Assembly (NCBI GenBank): GCA_910589415.1
Contig: CAJUUM010000032.1
Coordinates: 434,001 to 498,000 of the forward strand
Reading direction: 5' to 3'
DNA length: 64,000 nt
Source of the DNA: Malachius bipustulatus
Lineage: Eukaryota > Arthropoda > Insecta > Coleoptera > Melyridae
Of this stretch, positions 22,805-35,400 are shown piece after piece. The notes beneath the pieces were generated by a model. The model saw only the letters and a program-made list of their open reading frames with translations. It was not told where the DNA came from and searched no databases. Made by a program: the position numbers and the translations under genes. Numbering within the stretch: position 1 is the stretch's first letter; each line of letters opens with the position of its first letter.

Positions 22805-23222
22805 TTAGTGTGCTGTCAAATGCGTCCTCTGCAAACCGGTGACGTGCATGAACGGACTGACGGGATTCCCACTGTCCCTACCCACCCATCTAAAAGTCGT
22901 GGACCATTTTTCGAGCTGGTGCGGGTAAACAGCGGGAGTAACTATGACTCTCTTAATAGTGTGCTGTCAAATGCGTCCTCTGCAAACCGGTGACGCGCAT
23001 GAACGGACTGACGGAATTTCCACTATCCCTACCCACACATCTCAAAGTCGTGGACCATTGTTCGAGCTGGCGTGGGTGAACGGCGGGAGTGACTATGACT
23101 CTCTTAATAGTGTGCTGTCAAATGCGTCCTCTGCAAACCGGTGACGCGCATGAGCGGACTGACGGGATTCTTACTGTCCCTACCCACACATCTCAAAGTC
23201 GTGGACCATTGTTCGAGCTGGT

Positions 23223-23258
<36 letters not shown>

Positions 23259-23373
23259 TAGTGTGCTGTCAAATGCGTCCTCTGCAAACCGGTGACGCGC
23301 ATGAGCGGACTGACGGGATTCTTACTGTCCCTACCCACACATCTCAAAGTCGTGGACCATTGTTCGAGCTGGT

Positions 23374-23406
<33 letters not shown>

Positions 23407-23926
23407 CAATAGTGCGCTGTCAAATGCCTCGTCATCCAAGTAGTGACGCGCCAAGGTAACGAAGTTGGAAGGCGCGGGCGAACGGCGGGAGTAACTATGA
23501 GTCTCTTAGTAGTGTGCTGTCAAATGCGTCCTCTACAAACCGGTGACGCGCATGAACGGACTGACGGGATTCCCACTGTCCCTACCCACACATCTCAAAG
23601 TCGTGGACCATTGTTCGAGCTGGTGCGGGTAAACGGCGGGAGTAACAATGACTCTCTTAATAGTGCGCTGTCAAATGCGTCCTCTGCAAACCGGTGACGC
23701 GCATGAACGGACTGACGGGATTCCCACTGTCCCTACCCACACATCTCAAAGTCGTGGACCATTGTTCGAGCTGGTGCGGGTAAACGGCGGGAGTAACAAT
23801 GACTCTCTTAATAGTGCGCTGTCAAATGCGTCCTCTGCAAACCGGTAACGCGCATGAACGGACTGACGGGATTCCCACTGTCCCTACCCACACATCTCAA
23901 AGTCGTGGACCATTGTTCGAGCTGGT

Positions 23927-23962
<36 letters not shown>

Positions 23963-24077
23963 TAGTGTGCTGTCAAATGCGTCCTCTGCAAACCGGTGAC
24001 GCGCATGAGCGGACTGACGGAATCCCCACTGTCCCTACCCACACATCTCAAAGTCGTGGACCATTGTTCGAGCTGGT

Positions 24078-24113
<36 letters not shown>

Positions 24114-24228
24114 TAGTGCGCTGTCAAATGCGTCCTCTGCAAACCGGTGACGCGCATGAACGGACTGACGGGATTCCCACTGTCCCTAACCACACATCTC
24201 AAAGTCGTGGACCATTGTTCGAGCTGGT

Positions 24229-24264
<36 letters not shown>

Positions 24265-24379
24265 TAGTGCGCTGTCAAATGCGTCCTCTGCAAACCGGTG
24301 ACGCGCATGAACGGACTGACGGGATTCCCACTGTCCCTACTCACACATCTCAAAGTCGTGGACCATTGTTCGAGCTGGT

Positions 24380-24415
<36 letters not shown>

Positions 24416-24530
24416 TAGTGTGCTGTCAAATGCGTCCTCTGCAAACCGGTGGCGCGCATGAGCGGACTGGCGGGATTCCCACTGTCCCTACCCACCCATC
24501 TGAAAGTCGTGGACCATTGTTCGAGCTGGT

Positions 24531-24566
<36 letters not shown>

Positions 24567-24681
24567 TAGTGTGCTGTCAAATGCGTCCTCTGCAAACCGG
24601 TGACGCGCATGAACGGACTGACGGAATTCCCACTGTCCCTACCCACACATCTCAAAGTCGTGGACCATTGTTCGAGCTGGT

Positions 24682-24717
<36 letters not shown>

Positions 24718-24832
24718 TAGTGTGCTGTCAAATGCGTCCTCTGCAAACCGGTGACGCGCATGAACGGACTGACGGGATTCCCACTGTCCCTACCCACTAA
24801 TCTCAAAGTCGTGGACATTAGTTCGAGCTGGT

Positions 24833-24868
<36 letters not shown>

Positions 24869-24983
24869 TAGTGTGCTGTCAAATGCGTCCTCTGCAAACC
24901 GGTGGCGCGCATGAGCGGACTGACGGGATTCCCACTGTCCCTACCCACCCATCTGAAAGTCGTGGACCATTGTTCGAGCTGGT

Positions 24984-25019
<36 letters not shown>

Positions 25020-25138
25020 TAGTGCGCTGTCAAATGCGTCCTCTGCAAACCGGTGACGCGCATGAACGGACTGACGGGATTCCCACTGTCCCTACCCACA
25101 CATCTCAAAGTCGTGGACCATTGTTCGAGCTGGTGCGA

Positions 25139-25170
<32 letters not shown>

Positions 25171-25436
25171 TAGTGTGCTGTCAAATGCGTCCTCTGCAAA
25201 CCGGTGACGCGCATGAACGGACTGACGGGATTCCCACTGTCCCTACCCACTAATCTCAAAGTCGTGGACATTTGTTCGAGATGAAGCGGGTAAACGGCGG
25301 GAGTAATCATGACTCTCTTAATAGTGTGCTGTCAAATGCGTCCTCTGCAAACCGGTGACGCGCATGACCGAACTGACGGGATTCTTACTGTCCCTGCCCA
25401 CACATCTCAAAGTCGTGGACCATTGTTCGAGCTGGT

Positions 25437-25472
<36 letters not shown>

Positions 25473-25687
25473 TAGTGCGCTGTCAAATGCCTCGTCATCC
25501 AAGTAGTGACGCGCCAAGGTAACGAAGTTGGAAGGCGCGGGCGATCGGCGGGAGTAACTATGAGTCTCTTAGTAGTGTGCTGTCAAATGCGTCCTCTACA
25601 AACCGGTGACGCGCATGAACGGACTGACGGGATTCCCACTGTCCCTACCCACACATCTCAAAGTCGTGGACCATTGTTCGAGCTGGT

Positions 25688-25723
<36 letters not shown>

Positions 25724-26240
25724 TAGTGTGCTGTCAAATGCGTCCTCTGCAAACCGGTGACGCGCATGAACGGACTGACGGAATTTCCACTATCCCTACC
25801 CACACATCTCAAAGTCGTGGACCATTGTTCGAGCTGGCGTGGGTGAACGGCGGGAGTGACTATGACTCTCTTAATATTGTGCTGTCAAATGCGTCGGCAT
25901 CCAACTGGTGACGCGCCGAGGTAACGGGCTTGGAAGGCGCGGGCGAACGGCGGGAGTAACTTCGAGTCTCTTAATAGTGTGCTGTCAAATGCGTCCTCTG
26001 CAAATCGGTGACGCGCATGAACGGACTGACGGGATTCCCACTGTCCCTACCCACACATCTCAAAGTCGTGGACATTTGTTCGAGATGAAGCGGGTAAACG
26101 GCGGGAGTAACTATGACTGTCTTAATAGTAAGCTGTCAAATGCGTCCTCTGCAAATCGGTGACGCGCATGAGCGGACTGACGGGATTCTTACTGTCCCTA
26201 CCCACACATCTCAAAGTCGTGGACCATTGTTCGAGCTGGT

Positions 26241-26276
<36 letters not shown>

Positions 26277-26542
26277 TAGTGCGCTGTCAAATGCGTCCTC
26301 TACAAACCGGTGACGCGCATGAACGGACCGACGGAATTCCCACTGTCCCTACCCACACATCTCAAAGTCGTGGACCATTGTTCGAGCTGGTGCGGGTAAA
26401 CGGCGGGAGTAGCTATGACTCTCTTAATAGTGTGCTGTCAAATGCGTCCTCTGCAAACCGGTGACGTGCATGAACGGACTGACGGGATTCCCACTGTCCC
26501 TACCCACCCATCTGAAAGTCGTGGACCATTTTTCGAGCTGGT

Positions 26543-26578
<36 letters not shown>

Positions 26579-26944
26579 TAGTGTGCTGTCAAATGCGTCC
26601 TCTGCAAACCGGTGACGCGCATGAACGGACTGACGGAATTTCCACTATCCCTACCCACACATCTCAAAGTCGTGGACCATTGTTCGAGCTGGCGTGGGTG
26701 AACGGCGGGAGTGACTATGACTCTCTTAATAGTGTGCTGTCAAATGCGTCGTCATCCAACTGGTGACGCGCCGAGGTAACGAGCTTGGAAGGCGCGGGCG
26801 AACGGCGGGAGTAACTTCGAGTCTCTTAATAGTGTGCTGTCAAATGCATCCTCTGCAAACCGGTGACGCGCATGAGCGGACTGACGGGATTCCCACTGTC
26901 CCTACCCACACATCTCAAAGTCGTGGACCATTGTTCGAGCTGGT

Positions 26945-26980
<36 letters not shown>

Positions 26981-27246
26981 TAGTGTGCTGTCAAATGCGT
27001 CCTCTGCAAACCGGTGACGCGCATGAACGGACTGACGGGATTCCCACTGTCCCTACCCACTAATCTCAAAGTCGTGGACATTTGTTCGAGATGAAGCGGG
27101 TAAACGACGGGAGTAACTATGACTCTCTTAATAGTGTGCTGTCAAATGCGTCCTCTGCAAACCAGTGACGCGCATGAGCGGACTGACGGAATCCCCACTG
27201 TCCCTACTCACACATCTCAAAGTCGTGGACCATTGTTCGAGCTGGT

Positions 27247-27282
<36 letters not shown>

Positions 27283-27397
27283 TAGTGCGCTGTCAAATGC
27301 GTCCTCTGCAAACCGGTGACGCGCATGAACGGACTGACGGGATTCCCACTGTCCCTACCCACACATCTCAAAGTCGTGGACCATTGTTCGAGCTGGT

Positions 27398-27433
<36 letters not shown>

Positions 27434-28001
27434 TAGTGTGCTGTCAAATGCGTCCTCTGCAAACCGGTGACGCGCATGAGCGAACTGACGGGATTCTTAC
27501 TGTCCCTACCCACACATCTCAAAGTCGTGGACCATTGTTCGAGCTGGTGCGGGTAAACGGCGGGAGTAACTATGAGTCTCTTAGTAGTGTGCTGTCAAAT
27601 GCGTCCTCTACAAACCGGTGACGCGCATGAACGGACTGACGGGATTCCCACTGTCCCTACCCACACATCTCAAAGTCGTGGACCATTGTTCGAGCTGGTG
27701 CGGGTAAACGGCGGGAGTAACAATGACTCTCTTAATAGTGCGCTGTCAAATGCGTCCTCTGCAAACCGGTGACGCGCATGAACGGACTGACGGGATTCCC
27801 ACTGTCCCTACCCACACATCTCAAAGTCGTGGACCATTGTTCGAGCTGGTGCGGGTAAACGGCGGGAGTAACTATGACCCTCTTGATAGTGTGCTGTCAA
27901 ATGCGTCCTCTGCAAACCGGTGACGCGCATGAGCGGACTGACGGGATTCTTACTGTCCCTACCCACACATCTCAGAGTCGTGGACCATTGTTCGAGCTGG
28001 T

Positions 28002-28037
<36 letters not shown>

Positions 28038-28303
28038 TAGTGTGCTGTCAAATGCGTCCTCTGCAAACCGGTGACGTGCATGAACGGACTGACGGGATTC
28101 CCACTGTCCCTACCCACCCATCTGAAAGTCGTGGACCATTTTTCGAGCTGGTGCGGGTAAACAGCGGGAGTAACTATGACTCTCTTAATAGTGTGCTGTC
28201 AAATGCGTCCTCTGCAAACCGGTGACGCGCATGAACGGACTGACGGGATTCCCACTGTCCCTACCCACTAATCTCAAAGTCGTGGACATTTGTTCGAGAT
28301 GAA

Positions 28304-28339
<36 letters not shown>

Positions 28340-28454
28340 TAGTGTGCTGTCAAATGCGTCCTCTGCAAACCGGTGACGCGCATGAGCGGACTGACGGAAT
28401 CCCCACTGTCCCTACCCACACATCTCAAAGTCGTGGACCATTGTTCGAGCTGGT

Positions 28455-28490
<36 letters not shown>

Positions 28491-28605
28491 TAGTGCGCTG
28501 TCAAATGTGTCCTCTGCAAACCGGTGACGCGCATAAACGGACTGACGTTATTCCCACTGTCCCTACCCACTAATCTCAAAGTCGTGTACATTTGTTCGAG
28601 ATGAA

Positions 28606-28641
<36 letters not shown>

Positions 28642-28756
28642 TAGTGTGCTGTCAAATGCGTCCTCTGCAAACCGGTGACGCGCATGAGCGGACTGACGGG
28701 ATTCTTACTGTCCCTACCCACACATCTCAAAGTCGTGGACCATTGTTCGAGCTGGT

Positions 28757-28792
<36 letters not shown>

Positions 28793-28978
28793 TAGTGCGC
28801 TGTCAAATGCCTCGTCATCCAAGTGGTGACGCGCCAAGGTAACGAAGTTGGAAGGCGCGGGCGAACGGCGGGAGTAACTATGAGTCTCTTAGTAGTGTGC
28901 TGTCAAATGCGTCCTCTACAAACCGGTGACGCGCATGAACGGACTGACGGGATTCCCACTGTCCCTACCCACCCATCT

Positions 28979-29007
28979 GAAAGTCGTGGACCATTTTTCG
29001 AGCTGGT

Positions 29008-29043
<36 letters not shown>

Positions 29044-29160
29044 TAGTGTGCTGTCAAATGCGTTCTCTGCAAACCGGTGACGCGCATGAACGGACTGACG
29101 GAATTTCCACTATCCCTACCCACACATCTCAAAGTCGTGGACCATTGTTCGAGCTGGCGT

Positions 29161-29194
<34 letters not shown>

Positions 29195-29230
29195 TAGTGC
29201 GCTGTCAAATGCGTCCTCTGCAAACCGGTG
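28979..29230 (+). repeat. Replaced tract within duplication unit 2
   Basis: At this place unit 1 (11537-11788) has ctcaaagtc, gtgccgtcaaatg and gattcttttaatag, whereas unit 2 has ctgaaagtc, gcgttctctgc (29060) and gaatttccactatcc with gcgtgggtaaacgg. This series is the same as that just after the LTR elements (18668-18919 and 36109-36360). Unit number and length are unchanged, so I infer gene conversion from that locus rather than insertion or deletion. Confidence 0.65.
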
Positions 29231-29460
29231 ACGCGCATGAACGGACTGACGGAATTTCCACTATCCCTACCCACACATCTCAAAGTCGTGGACCATTGAT
29301 CGAGCTGGCGTGGGTGAACGGCGGGAGTGACTATGACTCTCTTAATAATGTGCTGTCAAATGCGTCCTTTGCAAACCGGTGACGCGCATGAGCGGACTGA
29401 CGGGATTCCCACTGTCCCTACCCACACATCTCAAAGTTGTGGACCATTGTTCGAGCTGGT

Positions 29461-29496
<36 letters not shown>

Positions 29497-29862
29497 TAGT
29501 GTGCTGTCAAATGCGTCCTATGCAAACCGATGACGCGCATGAAAGGACTGGCGGGATTCTCACTGTCCCTACCCACACATCTCAAAGTCGTGGACCATTG
29601 TTCGAGCTGGCGTGGGTGAACGGCGGGAGTGACTATGACTCTCTTAATAGTGTGCTGTCAAATGCGTCGTCATCCAACTGGTGACGCGCCGAGGTAACGG
29701 GCTTGGAAGGCGCGGGCGAACGGCGGGAGTAACTTCGAGTCTCTTAATAGTGTGCTGTCAAATGCATCCTCTGCAAATCGGTGACGCGCATGAGCGGACT
29801 GACGGGATTCCCACTGTCCCTACCCACACATCTCAAAGTCGTGGACATTTGTTCGAGATGAA

Positions 29863-29898
<36 letters not shown>

Positions 29899-30013
29899 TA
29901 GTGTGCTGTCAAATGCGTCCTCTGCAAACCGGTGACGCGCATGAACGGACTGACGGGATTCCCACTGTCCCTACCCACTAATCTCAAAGTCGTGGACATT
30001 TGTTCGAGATGAA

Positions 30014-30049
<36 letters not shown>

Positions 30050-30164
30050 TAGTGTGCTGTCAAATGCGTCCTCTGCAAACCGGTTACGCGCATGAGCGGA
30101 CTGACGGAATCCCCACTGTCCCTACCCACACATCTCAAAGTCGTGGACCATTGTTCGAGCTGAT

Positions 30165-30200
<36 letters not shown>

Positions 30201-30315
30201 TAGTGTGCTGTCAAATGCGTCCTCTGCAAACCGGTGACGCGCATGAGCGGACTGACGGGATTCTTACTGTCCCTACCCACACATCTCAAAGTCGTGGACC
30301 ATTGTTCGAGCTGGT

Positions 30316-30351
<36 letters not shown>

Positions 30352-30571
30352 TAGTGCGCTGTCAAATGCCTCGTCATCCAAGTGGTGACGCGCCAAGGTA
30401 ACGAAGTTGGAAGGCGCGGGCGAACGGCGGGAGTAACTATGAGTCTCTTAGTAGTGTGCTGTCAAATGCGTCCTCTACAAACCGGTGACGCGCATGAACG
30501 GACTGACGGGATTCCCACTGTCCCTACCCACACATCTCAAAGTCGTGGACCATTGTTCGAGCTGGTGCGCT

Positions 30572-30602
<31 letters not shown>

Positions 30603-30717
30603 TAGTGTGCTGTCAAATGCGTCCTCTGCAAACCGGTGAGGCGCATGAGCGGACTGACGGGATTCTTACTGTCCCTACCCACACATCTCAGAGTCGTGGA
30701 CCATTGTTCGAGCTGGT

Positions 30718-30753
<36 letters not shown>

Positions 30754-30760
30754 TAGTGTG

Positions 30761-30765
30761 CTGTC
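30761..30765 (+). repeat. Target-site duplication, left (LTR element 2)
   Basis: ctgtc before the 5' LTR, paired with ctgtc at 36032-36036. Same host position as in element 1. Confidence 0.92.
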
Positions 30766-30772
30766 TGTTGTG

Positions 30773-30780
30773 TATAAATA
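30773..30780 (+). promoter_or_regulatory. TATA-like box in 5' LTR, element 2
   Basis: tataaata near the LTR start, as in element 1; promoter role inferred. Confidence 0.45.
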
Positions 30781-30897
30781 TTTGGGAGGTTTGGCAACCT
30801 AGTGTGTAGGTATGCGCAGGACAAAAATAGAGAGAATTATGAAAATGGCCGGTGTACAGTAGAGTTTTGCGTTTCTGTATTTTATTTTTGAATTGTG

Positions 30898-30903
30898 AAT
30901 AAA
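30898..30903 (+). promoter_or_regulatory. AATAAA polyadenylation signal in 5' LTR, element 2
   Basis: Same position in the LTR as in element 1; the copy in the 3' LTR is at 35982-35987. Confidence 0.5.
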
Positions 30904-30949
30904 GTGTTCAGTTGTAAACGATTATTATTAGTTCCGAATATACCACAAT

Positions 30950-30962
30950 TGGCGACGAGGAT
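30950..30962 (+). other. Primer binding site, tRNA-Ser(GCU)-type, element 2
   Basis: tggcgacgaggat, 2 bp after the LTR, identical to element 1. Confidence 0.75.
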
Positions 30963-31021
30963 TTTAAATGGTGGCTATAGTAAATAGGTAATCCCTATTA
31001 GAAGAAAACGGAAAAGTGTTT

Positions 31022-32464
31022 ATGGAGCCGGCGAAAGTATCGGTGTCGTGGGTATACGAATTGAAAAAGTCGGAACTAGTGACGCAAATTCGTAATTTTG
31101 GTCAAGAAGTGAAAGAAAGTCAAACAGTAGACGAATTGAGAAGAATTTTAGTGCAAATTTTGCGAAATGAAATTAAGTCTGAGAGTATTCCAGTAATCGA
31201 AATTATCAAATCTAATAATTCGGTGTCCAGTGGGGCATCAGTAGTGGAAACGGAACCGGCAGTTCCCCACAAATTCGAGAACGAGCAGCGCGGTGAAATT
31301 AGTGAAAAACAAGAAACGATCGTCGAGGAGCAAGCAACCGTTGTTATCAGCAAGGCGTCTGAAACTAACAAAACACCGACAGGGGAGTCGAAAAACGGTG
31401 ACGGTGATAAAAATTCGTCCGCAATTATTGGTGTTCGTAAAAAGCAAAAGACGATGGCAGATCGGTGTAAAATTGAATTTCATCTTAATGTTGATGATTG
31501 GGAAACATTTATTGAACGTCTTGAATTATATTTTGTGGCTCAGGATATCGAAAAATCTAAGCATGTACCCGAACTTTTAACTAAAATTAGTGCGGAAACG
31601 TATACGTTAATAAAAAATCTAGTGGTTCCAAAAAAACCAAAAGATTTCACTTTTGAAGAAATTGTGGACATAGTTTCGAATCATCTCAATCCAAAACCAT
31701 CTGAACTAATTGAAAGGCACAAATTTTCGCAAGTTAGACAGAACATAGATGAATCTATTGGCGACTTTGTTACCAGAATAAAACGTATGTCAGTGAACTG
31801 TGGATTTTCTGATTTAAATACACATCTCCGAGATCAGTTTGTCTGTGGTATTCGAGACAGAGAAACACGAGTGAAACTTTTTGCCCAGAAAGAATTGACT
31901 TTCAAGGAAGCTCAAGACATTGCCGAGTGTCAGGAGTTGGCAGTGAAGAATTCGACCAAAGCTGAAGAATTATCAAGTAATCGCAGAAGGGATCCAGAAA
32001 ATGAGGTAAACTTTGTTGGCAGGAAAAACAATGGAACGAGTCACAAGTGGAGACAAAATAGCAAATCATGTATCAGAGGACATCATCGTGATTCAGCTAG
32101 CGCTAATGGTGCTAGCATCCCTAGGTTTTGGTCTGGAAATTCCAGACACAAGCAGTCATCTTCAGCGAAGCCAGTTAGCAAGTTTGGAGGTATGAACAAT
32201 CGAAGCGGATCTGGTATGTCGTACAATTCTAATTTCAAATGTTATTGTTGTGGTGCCTACAATAGTCATTTTGCGAAGGACTGTTTACATAGATTTAAGA
32301 CTTGTAGTTACTGTAATGTTAAAGGTCATCTAGAAATTAATTGTTTTAAGAAAAGCAATAGTAATAAAAAAAGAATTAACCATTTACATGTCAATGACTA
32401 TATTATCGATGACGATAGAGATAAAAAAAATGACTTGTCAGAGGAATATGATTTTTTAAACTAA
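31022..32464 (+). CDS. Gag protein (480 aa), element 2
   Basis: Structural protein of the retrotransposon particle. Start at ATG 31022, the counterpart of 13580. SAP-like N-terminus, acidic/charged linker, capsid-like region with conserved hydrophobic pattern, basic Ser/Asn-rich stretch, and two zinc knuckles (Cys407-Cys421 and Cys428-Cys441) for RNA binding, followed by about 35 residues. It ends in AAC TAA immediately after a slippery T TTT TTA heptamer (32452-32458). Compared with element 1 it has one E-to-G change near residue 121 and several changes near its end. The frame ends early relative to element 1, but the sequence at its end looks like a programmed frameshift and not simple decay. 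Confidence 0.88.
   Translation: MEPAKVSVSWVYELKKSELVTQIRNFGQEVKESQTVDELRRILVQILRNEIKSESIPVIEIIKSNNSVSSGASVVETEPAVPHKFENEQRGEISEKQETIVEEQATVVISKASETNKTPTGESKNGDGDKNSSAIIGVRKKQKTMADRCKIEFHLNVDDWETFIERLELYFVAQDIEKSKHVPELLTKISAETYTLIKNLVVPKKPKDFTFEEIVDIVSNHLNPKPSELIERHKFSQVRQNIDESIGDFVTRIKRMSVNCGFSDLNTHLRDQFVCGIRDRETRVKLFAQKELTFKEAQDIAECQELAVKNSTKAEELSSNRRRDPENEVNFVGRKNNGTSHKWRQNSKSCIRGHHRDSASANGASIPRFWSGNSRHKQSSSAKPVSKFGGMNNRSGSGMSYNSNFKCYCCGAYNSHFAKDCLHRFKTCSYCNVKGHLEINCFKKSNSNKKRINHLHVNDYIIDDDRDKKNDLSEEYDFLN
32452..32458 (+). promoter_or_regulatory. Putative -1 ribosomal frameshift site T TTT TTA, element 2
   Basis: The gag phase here is GAT TTT TTA AAC TAA, which places T TTT TTA exactly as X XXY YYZ, the canonical -1 slippery form (the same heptamer as the HIV-1 site). 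A -1 slip enters the open pol frame, which continues to 35550 without a stop. The zero-frame stop lies one codon after the heptamer. I see no strong GC-rich stem-loop just downstream, so efficiency is unknown. Confidence 0.65.
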
Positions 32465-35400
32465 ACAGATTCAAGAGTGATAATTTGATAACTAGGAAAG
32501 CTAATTGGATGTTGATAGATGTAGTAGTTAATGATAATAAAATTTCTATGCAGGTCGATACAGGATCTTATGTAACTGTTTGTTCAGAAAGTGTAAAGAA
32601 TAATATTTTCCATGCTTTGCCCCTGGTCGAGTCTGATTTAACTCTAACCACTTACGGGAAAAATGAGTTAAAGCCAATTGGTATGTTGATAGATTTATCT
32701 GTGAATTTTAAAGGGAGGATAGTAACAGGTTTGAAATGTTATGTAATCAGAGGTGAGGGACCAACATTAATAGGTCGTAGCTGGCTGAAATCGCTTAATT
32801 TATGGCCATTGCGAATTGAGATGAATTACTGTGAGCAAAATAATTTTGAAAGCAAAATAGTATTTGAGAAAATGAGGGACAAATTTCCTGATTTATTCGG
32901 TAGTGGTCAAGGTGTTTATATTGGAAGAAAGGTAAAGTTAGTATTTAAAGAGAATTTTAAACCGGTGCAATTGAAGCCTCATAGAGTACCTTTTTCTTTG
33001 AAAAGCAAAGTCGAAGAGGAGATAAATAGACTTATTTCTTTAGGTAATTTAGAACCAGTTAATGTTAGCCCATGGGCTACACCCATCGTACCTGTCTTAA
33101 AATCAAATGGCAAGGTCCGTATTTGTGGAAACTTTAAGTTAACTATTAATCCGAATCTCGTAATCAAGAGACAGCCCATTCCTAGCAAAGAAGAAATTTT
33201 TTGTAAATTACAAATTGGAAAAAAATGGTCTCAAATAGACTTAGCACACGCTTTTATGCAATTTGAAGTAGACGAGGAATCTAGGAATGCTTTGACTATT
33301 ATAACTGATTTTGGTCTGTATCGATATAAAAAATTACCGGAAGGAGTTGCCTCTAGTCCAGGCGAATGTCAAGAAATTTTAAAACAAATTTTAAACGGCG
33401 TTCCACATACGGAAGTTTATATAGATAACGTTTATTGTACAGGAAAAACGGATGAAGAACATTTTTCCGTCCTAACTGAAATTTTTAATAGACTAGAAAA
33501 GTCAGGCTTAAAGGTTAATGAAAATAAATGTGATTTGTTTAAAAATAAAATTGAAATTTTGGGGTTTTCATTAGATGAACATGGTATTAGACCAGCTGAA
33601 AGTAAAATCAAAGCTATCAAGGAGGTAAAACGGCCAGAGAACAACAAACAACTAAAGAGTTTTTTAGGTCTCATTAATTATTACGAATCTTTTTTAAAAA
33701 ATCGAGCAAATAAATTAAAATGTTTATATCAGCTGTTGAAGTCAGATAAGTGGGTCTGGTCTGAGGAATGTGAGGAAAGTTTCAACTGGTTGAGGGATCA
33801 AATCGTATCCGATAATGTTCTTACTTTATTTGATCCATCAAAGCAGTTAGTTCTAGCCTGTGATGCAAGCTATTATGGTATTTCGGCAATATTGTCGCAT
33901 AGATTCGAGAACGGAGAAGAAAGGCCTATAGCTTTTGCTTCAAAGATAATACCAGATAGCGAACTGCACCGAGCAATAATTGATAAGGAGGCAGCGGCAA
34001 TAGTATACGGTTTTAAAAAGTTTTATCAGTTTGTGTATGGAGCTAATGTAATCCTTAAAACAGATCATGAACCATTAAAGTTTATTTTCGGAGCGAGTAA
34101 ATCGGTATCTTTGGCAATACAAAATAGATTACATAGATGGGCGTATTTTTTATCGGGCTTTACTTATAAGATAGAGGTAGTGAAATCTGCGGCGAATGGT
34201 AATTGTGATGCGTTATCGCGCTTGCCAGTTAATGATTCTACAGCTGTATTTGAATCCGAATTTTCTACTATCAATTATCTGGAAGAAAATAAAGTAATGT
34301 TTAGTTGCAAATATGTAGCTAAATCTACAGCGAAAGATAGGGAATTGAGAATTATTTTGAATTATGTACTTAAAGGATGGCCGAATGATAGTAAAATGCT
34401 ATCAGATATTGAGAAAAAATATTTCCCGAAAAGAAATGAAATTTCTGTAGATAAAGGTTGTTTACTTTGGGGATTGAGGGTTATAATTCCTGAGGAAATG
34501 AGATTAAATTTATTGAAAGAGTTACATACATCTCATTTAGGCATAGTCAAAATGAAACAATTAACTAGATCTTATTTTTGGTGGCCTGGAATAGATCAAG
34601 ATATCGAAAATTTTGTAACTGGATGTAGCATTTGTGTTTCTAACGCAAAAAATCCCCCGAAAATATCTAACGCTCAGTGGCCTTACCCTAGTAGACCTTG
34701 GTCTAGATTACATGCGGACTTTTTAGGTCCATTTTATGGACACATGTTCCTGGTAATAATAGATGCATATAGCAAATGGCCAGAAGTATTTAATGTTTGT
34801 AATAATACCAAGTCTGAAAAGGTTATAGAAGTTTTCAAAAGCTTATTTGTCAGATTTGGCTTATGTGATCATGTAGTGACAGACGGAGGACCGCAGTTTA
34901 CGAGTGAGATTTTTAGGAAATTCTTAGATAATAATGGCATAAAGCATACGGTATCTCCCCCCAAGCACCCCGCAACTAACGGTGCTGCAGAAAACTTTGT
35001 TGGTACTTTTAAAAATAAAGTCATGAAAACAGTAAAGTCAGGAAAATCACTGAACTATGCGGTGGACTTGTTTCTTTTAGATTATAGAAAGGTAGCACAC
35101 TCGTTGACAGGTAGGTCTCCAGCAAATTTGATGTACGGTAGAGAAATGAAAACCAAATTTGATCTCTTAAGGCCTAACGTAGTGCTAGACGTAGAGTTCA
35201 GTCAGTTGAACCATGCACTGAAGAATCAGTCAAAAAGAAATATTATCTTTAACGAAAATGATCAAGTAATGTTTAATGATTTTAGTGCACATGCAACTAA
35301 TAAAAGGGCCCTGGGTATTATTATAAGACAGTTAACACCTGTGACATTTTTAGTTAAATCTGAGAAGGGGGAAATACATAAAAGACATGTAGATCAAATG

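Larger units (their letters stand above)
8525..25966 (+). repeat. Tandem segmental duplication, unit 1 (about 17.44 kb)
   Basis: Sequence from 8525 matches 25967 onward with offset 17442 (17441-17444 after small indels), through satellite, the complete LTR element and satellite again. To the left, 8520-8524 (atgac) and 25962-25966 (tcgag) differ. The matching pair of right ends diverges at 25993 versus 43437. The junction thus lies within the stretch 25967-25992 (tctcttaatagtgtgctgtc and a few bases), shared by all units, as expected for unequal exchange between misaligned satellite units. Confidence 0.88.
18591..30765 (+). repeat. 28S rDNA-derived satellite array 2
   Basis: Same satellite and orientation as array 1, bounded by the two LTR elements. 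It has 10 short units and, by length, 74 long units. It begins mid-unit with ctgtcaaatgcg, which completes the unit broken at 13323, so arrays 1 and 2 were continuous before the LTR insertion. From about 25967 onward it repeats the sequence that begins at 8525, marking the start of a tandem 17.4-kb duplication. Variants seen only here and in the matching copies include gcgttctctgc (18751, 29060, 36192) and a 1-bp loss in gacggattctt near 20550. No gene-like reading frame apart from the periodic satellite frames. Confidence 0.95.
30766..30947 (+). repeat. 5' LTR, element 2 (182 bp)
   Basis: Identical by eye to the 5' LTR of element 1, including the extra T. tataaata at 30773 and AATAAA at 30898. 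Confidence 0.95.
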
